Part shown: one piece after another, positions 57,661 to 64,000 of the stretch
Layout of the letters: each line of letters begins with the position of its first letter
How positions within the stretch are numbered: the first letter of the stretch is position 1
Origin: Aristolochia californica
Lineage: Eukaryota; Streptophyta; Magnoliopsida; Piperales; Aristolochiaceae
Assembly: GCA_029961685.1 (NCBI GenBank)
Contig: JARWKL010000008.1
Span: 5,210,501 to 5,274,500, forward strand
Length of the DNA: 64,000 bases
Reading direction: 5' to 3'
Made by a program: the position numbers and the translations under genes
The notes under the pieces: generated by a model
Told to the model about the DNA's origin: nothing
What the model saw: only the letters and a program-made list of their open reading frames with translations
The model's database searches: none

Positions 57661-58334
57661 ATATCCTTGTTGGAAGATGGTGTACGTAGTCAGCGGCTCG
57701 GGACTCTGAGTTGGACTCCTTAGGTCCGAGTTGACTCGACATAAAATTGGTGTGACTCGGCTCAGTGTTTTGGCTTGGCTTGGCTCAATTGATTTCGGCT
57801 CAGATCAATATCGGCTCGGACCTTGGAAAAAAAAACGTTGATTTAATTCAGCACATCACCACCTAGGTGGTGCTATAAATCTGCGTCTTCTCACTTTCCT
57901 CTTTGGACCAGAGTGAGAGAGAAAATAAATGGAAGAAGCTCGATGAACCAGGTGAACGACGGATGAACGCCGACGTTAGGCAGGACATCAAAGTGCGGTT
58001 TGCGATCATAGTCTGTGTGGCAGAGGAAGGCCGAAAGGTGTAGTAGCGGATAACGCCAGGAGGCTTAGTGGAAAATTTGGAACCCAGACAAAGCCAGAAA
58101 TGACAGTGATGAAGATGGTCGGGAGGTGTTGAAACCTCAATGCTGCGTTGCCGGATTTGGGGGAGACCCTTGCCAGACAATAAAAGAGCTTTGGTTGCAT
58201 CTCTTGACGATCGGCGTAGATTTATCTCCATTCTGTTGAACGAGGGTTTGGACCTCGACGGAAACATCGCCGAAACCGAAAGCGGCAACGAGACAAACGG
58301 GAAAAAATTAGAAAGGAGCAATTTCAGGATCATC

Positions 58335-58346
58335 GCTCTGATACCA
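58335..58346 (-). promoter_or_regulatory. Primer binding site, minus strand
   Basis: TGGTATCAGAGC on the minus strand directly follows the 5' LTR. Confidence 0.9.
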
Positions 58347-58506
58347 TGTAAATTTATTTATTTCCGATTAAGAAATACATTTCGATTGCATTTACATATA
58401 AGGGAACAAATCCCGTTTGAAATAAAAAACTACAAATCCGTTATTTTCGGATCAAATGACCAATTATTCTCGGATTGTAAAACTTGTTATGTTTGGATCT
58501 TCAACC
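58347..58506 (-). repeat. 5' LTR of the minus-strand Copia
   Basis: It is the partner of 53291-53449. Shared stretches include TTGCATTTACATATAAGGGA and CGTTATTTTCGGATCA (plus strand). Its outer end is mutated from TGTT to GGTT. Confidence 0.9.
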
Positions 58507-58511
58507 GTGTC

Positions 58512-59322
58512 AATCTTCCTTTCTCAATTATCAAATAGCTTCCTTAAAAAAATTCTTTCTGAACACATATATATACTAGTTCAGAAAGTAATATGAAACA
58601 CTAGCTTATTCATCTGTTCATGTCCTCGCATGAGATGGAATTATCCAGGAATCAAAACATGACATAGAAAGTTTAATTAAGTCCCAATGAAGAACAACAA
58701 GTTTTATGTTTTATGAGAGCTAATAATGGCAACTCGACTTCATCGTGATTTCACATCAGGTTCATTGGAGACATCAACAAGGGTTTTCAAAAAGTCCTTC
58801 TCTTGCTGCTTTTGAATCCAGATATTTGTACTAAGGGAATCTAGTTTATCATAACTCGTCTCATTTTGTTTTCTAGAGACAAGCAAAGCTACTTGATCGG
58901 TTTCATTTTGTTTCCAGAAGAAAACCGAATGACTTGTCGTTGCATTCCTTTCATTTTCAGATCACGATTCAACAAAAAAGGAAGAGATAAAGCAACTACC
59001 AGAAAGAACAATGAACATCAGGTACAAAGCAAACACCAGAGAGATATATGATCAATATCGACAAACATATTTTACTCACTAAGTTTTGAACAACACACGT
59101 ATAGGCTAATTACCAATAAAAACTTCTAACATTTGTTTTGTATATAACTATAATGTATTTAGTGCTTCATATATGGAGGACATAGGGAAGAAAGCAAGAG
59201 AAATAAGTTCTCTTTGAATTGAATTCAGCAGCTCCTACACATCTCATAAACTGAACAACCCATGCAGTCTTTTACCTAAATCGAGAAAAAAAAAAAAAAC
59301 AGGTTGGAATCCTAAGACTTTT
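58512..59322. other. Intergenic, nothing recognised
   Basis: No domain or repeat structure I can support. A short A run lies at about 59286-59299. Confidence 0.45.
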
Positions 59323-59334
59323 GCTCCGATACCA

Positions 59335-59687
59335 TGTTAAGTGTCAAGATTCTATTAAGTTACCATAAGTGCTTTGAAATAGAAAAGGAAGTGGATAGAA
59401 AGAGAGAGAGACAAAGAGGAAGAGAGTTGAGGAAGAGAGGCTTGTGAAGGAGAAAAAAACAAAGGAATGTGTGAGCAAAAGTGGGAAGAGGGTTAGAGTT
59501 CTCAACAAGGTCCTCTAACCTCTTCTATATATAATGGTTCAAAGTGAAGATATTACAAAGAGGCCCTTTCCCTATAGACTGCAATAAAGAGGAAATAAAG
59601 ATGATGAAATTATAAGTATACCACTACCCTTCTGATTTTCCTATATAGTGCATGTTCCAAAAATACCCTCAAAACATTGGGGTAACA
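59335..59687 (-). repeat. Lone Copia 5' LTR with primer site, minus strand
   Basis: On the minus strand it starts TGTTACCCCAATG, has a CCATTATATATAGAAG promoter box and ends ACACTTAACA, directly followed by TGGTATCGGAGC (59323-59334). No internal coding region or second LTR follows, so it is a truncated element. Confidence 0.55.
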
Positions 59688-60465
59688 AAATAAGCATAAA
59701 AAATCATAAAATAAGAATGATAAATTCTATATCATAACTTTTTCCAATGAAAAACATCTTCCTTTGACAATTCCTATCATTGAAATTTAATTGTGTTGGA
59801 AAAAATGTCATAATAATTTTTTTTCATGGGTGTGAGAAGTTCTCTTGCATTGCATCGGTTTTTTGAAAAAAAAATATCCATTTTCCCAGCAAATTCAAAT
59901 ATCTATTAAGAAATTTTAATTACATTAATAGAAATTTTAATTACATTGATTGAAGTGAGATTTTTTGTTTCCTTGATAGAGACGGTTTAAACAATCAAAT
60001 TATTTTCAACATCATAAAAATTATCGTTAATAGTATCATAAAAATAATATAGTAAAGAACTCACAAAACTTTAATAAAACCCAAATTAATATCTGATGTC
60101 TATGTACCTTTTGTAGCTCTACTTCACCACTCAGATAAGAAATAATAATATAAATAACACCTCTATGAGGCTTGAGGCGTGTATGCATTGATTTTGAAAA
60201 AGGTTCACCTCTTATAATGCATCGAATGTTGATGATCCCTTTTCCAAAATACAACAGACCTTAAAAAAAAGTTTCAAGTTAAAAGGAAGAAGTGGAGTTA
60301 AAGTTAGAATGAAGTTTCCAAGAATAGGAGTCAAAGTTGTAGGCAAAAGCAAAGAGTTAGGAGTTGTAACTAGGAAAGAAGTGATACTTAATACTTGTTT
60401 TTGTTTGATGAATGAAGCTAGAGAGAAGGCCAACTAGAGCCTACACATTTTTACTCTCTTGTTTG
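59688..60465. other. Intergenic, AT-rich
   Basis: No gene is supported. A duplicated GAAATTTTAATTACATT-like word lies near 59912-59955. Confidence 0.45.
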
Positions 60466-60470
60466 TTTGG

Positions 60471-60510
<40 letters not shown>

Positions 60511-60595
60511 ATTCATTTTCCATAAAAACAATCAACACTCCCCCACTTCAAACTCTCTTCCTTTTTTACTCAAGCAGGAAAAGTCTTAAGACTCT

Positions 60596-60627
<32 letters not shown>

Positions 60628-60709
60628 CCCTTCCAAAAAACCACCATTCCCCCACTTGGTGAAGCTCTCTTCCCTTCTTACTCATGTTAGAAGAGTCTTA
60701 ACACTAACC
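60471..60709. repeat. Duplicated (CT)n microsatellite unit
   Basis: CT runs at about 60474-60505 and 60601-60627 are each followed by a similar sequence (CCCCCACTT, CTCTCTTCC, then TTACTCA and AAAAGTCTTAA or AGAGTCTTAA). A unit of about 110-125 bp, including the CT run, has been duplicated in tandem. Confidence 0.8.
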
Positions 60710-61073
60710 GTGTAAGAAATTACCAGTTTACTTGCATGTTGTTTATTAAATAGAATGCCAAAAATATTTCCTAATTGTATGAGTATATTTTAAAAAATAA
60801 TTCATTTTTCCGTTTACTTTTTTATTCACAAATAATTAGATAAATAAACGGATAATAAAATACCCAGAACCCATTTCCTAATAAGGCAGACAAAGTATAT
60901 AAGTTTTGACAGATGCAGCTTGTCTAAGGAGAGAAGATGATCCGAATCATAAGCGAGAAAGCTTAAACAACCAAATAAAAGATGCCAGAAGAAAAGATAT
61001 CTCGTTCAGGATTTAGATTTCCAGGGCCTGCAAGTAAATTATTAGTTCAAATTTGAATCTATCTCCAGCAAAC
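60710..61073. other. 3' flank of the methyltransferase gene
   Basis: AT-rich. It presumably includes the 3' UTR, though no clear minus-strand AATAAA stands out. Confidence 0.4.
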
Positions 61074-61373
61074 TCACTTCTGGTATTCTAACAAAGTGTA
61101 GAAGTGATCAAGATAAAACGCCCTGAAGTTAGAAAATCCGGTGGAACGCCCAAGCTGCCGGAATTCTTCTTCCGTCCGTTCTTTGCCCTTTGCTCGGTAA
61201 ATGGCCATCACAAAAATATCCCCTTCTAACAAAGCCCGAGTCCGGCTACTGGTGTCCACTTCCTCCGGCAGAACCGGTTCACAAGCAATCAACTTTCCTC
61301 CAACTGGGAGTGCGTTGAAGCAGTTCTTCAGTACGAGCTTGCATTCATCATCAGTCCATGTTGTTAAAACCCA
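61074..61373 (-). CDS. NANMT: NANMT exon 3
   Basis: The exon is 300 nt, from [15 protein letters not shown] to the end YTLLEYQK and TGA. Acceptor is ATGGCAG. It holds the variant catalytic motif. Confidence 0.92.
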   Translation of the reverse strand, partial: WVLTTWTDDECKLVLKNCFNALPVGGKLIACEPVLPEEVDTSSRTRALLEGDIFVMAIYRAKGKERTEEEFRQLGRSTGFSNFRAFYLDHFYTLLEYQK

Positions 61374-63696
61374 CTGCCATTGTTATGTGCAAAGGAAAGG
61401 AAGATGAGAGAAAAAGTTTTCGGAATAGAATACCATATTTTAATGATAACAAACAACATAAAAACTAATAATATGCAGTCAAGCATTTTTAACAGTAAAA
61501 ATTACAAAGAGAAAAGCTTCAATAGCACCACTTTTCGAACAAAGAAAATCATTCCCACAATAGAAAAGCGTTATTCGAACAAAGAACGTCATTAGAAGAA
61601 GTTCTCACAATAGCAAAGGTAAAGGGAAAAGCGTTATTACAACAAATAAAGTCATTATAATAAGTTCTCACAATAGCAAAGATAAAAGGAAAAGCGTTAT
61701 TACAACAAATAAAGTCATTAGAATAAGTTCCCACAATAGCAAAGGTAAAAGGAAAAGCGTTATTCGAACAAGAGGATTAAGTTCAAACAACTCTCAATTA
61801 GAAAAGCTCGGGTAAAAAGAAGATTGTTCTAACAAGGACACTATTTAAACAATGTGGAGTAATAGATAAATTTTGTTGAAAAGATGATAGTTCTAACAAA
61901 GGCATGGTTTGAATAATGTGAATAAATAGAGAATTTTTTTCAAGAGGTTGGTGTTTAAACAAGGGTAACATTTGAACAAAGCGGATCGATAGAGAATTGT
62001 ACTAAAGAGGAAGATATTTAAACAATGTAGATGTTTTAACAAAACAAACTAACATAAAATTTGGTTGAAGAAGGGGATGTTTGAACAAAGTCATTGTTCA
62101 AACATTGAGAGCCAAAAAAGAATTTCTAGTGTAAATAAAATGCCCGAACAACAACAGTGTTCCAACAAGGGCTTGTGGACCGTGTTCAAACAAGGTTGAA
62201 TATTCAAATAGACCGACCCTCAAAGCAAAAGCCTTACAACACCACTTGAATGTTAGAACAGTTGAGTCTATTCCAATAGTGACAGCCCAAAACATAGTAG
62301 ATCAAGATTTCAAGCCTCAAATCAGCCTCTATAGTTATCAAAAATTGTATGTAAACTTCCACCATGAAGAACCGCTCAAATAAATTTTTTTAAATTTTTT
62401 CTCATGATTTTTAATAATATTTCGATCGATTTTTACTAGAAGACAAAATATCATTCTCTATGAGAAACAACTAGTTTTTTAACATTAGATTTCTATCAAA
62501 TTTTGATCATCAAGAATTGCTACAATGTTTTCAAGTCCTCTCAAGTTTTCATCCAAGTTTATGTGCCCTCTTATTGCAAGAGAAAGAGATTTTTCTCAAA
62601 GTTTCAAATTGATCTAATTATACTTGGGATTTTAAAATGATCATTTGATTGTACTTAAAATTTCAAGCTGAGTTCAAGGTCCTATAATTTGAAGTTGATT
62701 TAACTATAATCTAAATGTGGCAACATGAGTTTGAATATGGAAGAGCAATGTAGGGCCCAAACCTTCATGAAAATTGCATCACCACCAGGAATGGACTTGA
62801 ACATGTCCCCACCCACGTGTGTTATACCTGCAAACAAGTTTTTTGCCATATTATTTAATTATTTATTATAATAATAAAATTACATCACGGGGTTTATCTT
62901 CTTCGTACCTCTTGTCTGGACAATTCGTAGCAGACAAGAGATACGAAGAAGATAAAGGTCGGAACTCACCAGGGAAATTAGGGGCTTTCCCCACGACCTC
63001 CGGCAGATCGAAATTGATCCCTTCTTCCACGTTGGGGTACTTCTCCATGATCATCTTGAGGCACGCCCCGGAGCTCCCTCCTATATCCACCAGTCGCCGA
63101 ATTCCACCGAACCCCTCGGCGTACCCGTCCAGGACGGCCTCCATGAACGGCACGGATACCCCAGACATGGCCCTTTGCATCAGTTCGTTCATCTCCGGGT
63201 TTTCTCCGTAGTAGCTATACGCCGACACGCCGTTCGCCTTAACGAAGGGCTCCACGGCGGGATCCTTCACCGCCGTGTGAAGCAGCGGCCACGCGCGCAG
63301 CAGCGCGTCCTGATGATGCTGCAGCACGTAGGGGCCGTAAGAGAGCCCGTCCTCGCCGGTGGCTACGAGGGTCTGGCCTATTTCAGTTAGGGAGTATTTA
63401 CGGGGGTCGCCGTCGATGGTGGGAGGATGCTCGCGGAAGACGTTGTAGGCAGCGAGCATGCGGAGAATGCGCTGGAGGTTGTCAGGATCGGCAGGGGGAT
63501 GGAAGTGGCCAAGCCGGGAGAGGATCTCAGCGGCGGAGAGGGGTGTATTGGCGCCTCCTGCCCAGATGACGTCAGGGACGTTGAGGCTGACGACGGCGTG
63601 GAGAGACATGGGCACGCTGATCATGTTCGCCAGCTCCATTATCGCTAGCCTCGCGGACTTGCTGCTCTCGCTCAGACCGCCGGTCGTCGCCATCAC
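61074..63696 (-). CDS. NANMT: Nicotinate N-methyltransferase (class I OMT-like fold)
   Basis: Three exons (63696-62970, 62827-62763, 61373-61074) join in phase into 1092 nt, 363 residues, the usual length for plant OMTs. The N-terminal dimerisation domain ([20 protein letters not shown]) is followed by the SAM site [12 protein letters not shown] (about 202-213), [24 protein letters not shown] and a tail with [11 protein letters not shown] and [20 protein letters not shown]. The catalytic LHDW motif of O-methyltransferases reads LTTW (268-270), as in Arabidopsis nicotinate N-methyltransferase (AT3G53140, from memory), which converts nicotinate to trigonelline in NAD recycling and detoxification. 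It is likely cytosolic, since no signal peptide is seen. A Met follows at 63693, so the start could be one codon later. Substrate is inferred from family resemblance. Confidence 0.88.
61540..61775. repeat. 63-bp minisatellite in NANMT intron 2
   Basis: AAAAGCGTTATT recurs at an exact 63-base spacing (AAGCG at 61566, 61629, 61692 and 61755). Each unit also has AAAGTCATTA and GTTC(T/C)CACAATAGCAAAG. About 3.5 units are present. Because 63 is a multiple of three, a minus-strand frame stays open, but it is a by-product. Confidence 0.92.
61800..62210. repeat. Degenerate tandem array in NANMT intron 2
   Basis: Words of the type GTTTGAACAA, TTTAAACAATGT and AATAGAGAATT recur every 60-75 bases, a decayed array next to the sharp minisatellite. 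Period and copy number are approximate. Confidence 0.5.
62763..62827 (-). CDS. NANMT: NANMT exon 2
   Basis: The exon is 65 nt, encoding [15 protein letters not shown] and DAIFMK between acceptor TTTGCAG and donor GTTTGG. Confidence 0.9.
62893..62956. repeat. 26-bp hairpin in NANMT intron 1
   Basis: The left arm (62893-62918, TTTATCTTCTTCGTACC...) and right arm (62931-62956) are inverse complements with a single mismatch, separated by a 12-base loop. The stem ends 11 bases from the intron's 5' splice donor. Confidence 0.95.
62970..63696 (-). CDS. NANMT: NANMT exon 1
   Basis: The exon is 727 nt, encoding residues 1-242 plus one base. It is GC-rich compared with the introns. Donor CCTG|GTGAGT is strong. 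The frame stays open 34 codons into intron 1, so retention would give a truncated 276-residue protein. Confidence 0.92.
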
Positions 63697-64000
63697 TCTT
63701 CCCTCGCTTCAGTCTCTGATTCACCTCTTCTCCGAACCTTTTTCAACTTCTAAGGGAATCCAAGATGGATTTACCGAAATCAGAAAATCTGGGGCATTTG
63801 GCTTTTTGCCGTCGATGTGAACTTCTTTATTCATAGCCCAAGTGAAGTGGACCAGCCTAACTCCGCTTCCGGGCTCATCTGGCCCGTTAGTGCCCTAAGT
63901 GACTTCCAAAAGTTTTTAGTGTCCAACGTATGTGTAGGAGGAAAGTAAAATACAAATGTATTTCACTTGCCCCCGTTTTAAGCATAATGGGAGGGAAAGT
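63697..64000 (-). promoter_or_regulatory. 5' UTR and promoter of NANMT
   Basis: About 120 bases upstream of the start are pyrimidine-rich on the minus strand. An ATGAATAAAG stretch near 63820 is at best a weak TATA-like site. No element can be named with confidence. Confidence 0.35.

Larger units (their letters stand above)
53291..58506 (-). mobile_element. Complete but decayed Copia retrotransposon, minus strand
   Basis: The element is 5216 bp with short LTRs (53291-53449 and 58347-58506), a primer site at 58335-58346, a polypurine tract at about 53450-53461 and a perfect 5-bp target duplication GTGTC (53286-53290, 58507-58511). Domain order on the minus strand is gag, protease, integrase, RT, RNase H. 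By eye the LTRs differ at about one site in eight, so the insertion is old. Many stops and shifts break pol. Confidence 0.93.

Noticed and set aside
61549..61734. Minus-strand repeat protein of three 21-residue units
   Set aside because: The 63-bp minisatellite keeps any frame open. It is intronic, with no start context or homology.
61540..61775. CRISPR-like array
   Set aside because: Units are contiguous tandem repeats without unique spacers, in a plant intron.
63427..63820. Plus-strand frames over NANMT exon 1
   Set aside because: Antisense shadows of a well-supported coding exon.

Overview
The window is nuclear DNA of a flowering plant. The evidence is spliced genes with GT-AG introns, many LTR retrotransposons primed by an initiator-tRNA-like site (TGGTATCAGAGC), a Mutator-like element, a LINE fragment and CT/GA microsatellites. 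Nothing seen fixes the species. No bacterial, organellar or viral genome organisation is present.

Only two convincing host genes are present, both on the minus strand. The first (30438-43976, seven coding exons, 870 residues) encodes a large C-terminal RING-finger E3 ubiquitin ligase. Its exons join in phase without a stop. Its 5.2-kb intron 2 holds a LINE fragment and SINE-like units, and its 4.5-kb intron 5 holds a tandem TRIM. The second (61074-63696, three exons, 363 residues) is a SAM-dependent methyltransferase that I recognise as a nicotinate N-methyltransferase ortholog (NANMT), with Thr-Thr in place of the His-Asp of the usual plant OMT catalytic motif. A third, small ORF (10211-10519, minus) may encode a secreted proline-rich peptide.

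The rest is retrotransposon-dominated. 1-4400: a minus-strand Copia integrase scrap interrupted by a degenerate Copia (LTR 253-630). 4427-5177: a gag scrap and an LTR scrap. 5210-8847: the 3' part of a Copia-type element that carries a second ORF between pol and the 3' LTR. 9552-9948: a MITE-like unit. 11878-24954: a Russian-doll nest in which a gag relic (LTR 11878-12107) abuts an old Copia (13222-24954), which is split by a solo LTR (13977-20264), which is itself split by a structurally complete young Copia (14167-19986, TSD CACTT). 24955-28940: a partial LTR and an inverted relative of the 5210-8847 element, whose long LTRs are studded with TGATCGATCA-like palindromes. A third LTR of that family lies at 47126-48500.

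Beyond the RING gene there is a 1.5-kb Mutator-like element with about 290-bp inverted ends and a perfect 9-bp TSD (45042-46573), a truncated Copia ending in an LTR (50846-52427), a minus-strand gag relic (52428-52733), a complete but decayed minus-strand Copia (53291-58506, TSD GTGTC), a lone LTR with primer site (59335-59687) and a duplicated CT microsatellite. No tRNA, rRNA or CRISPR features were seen.
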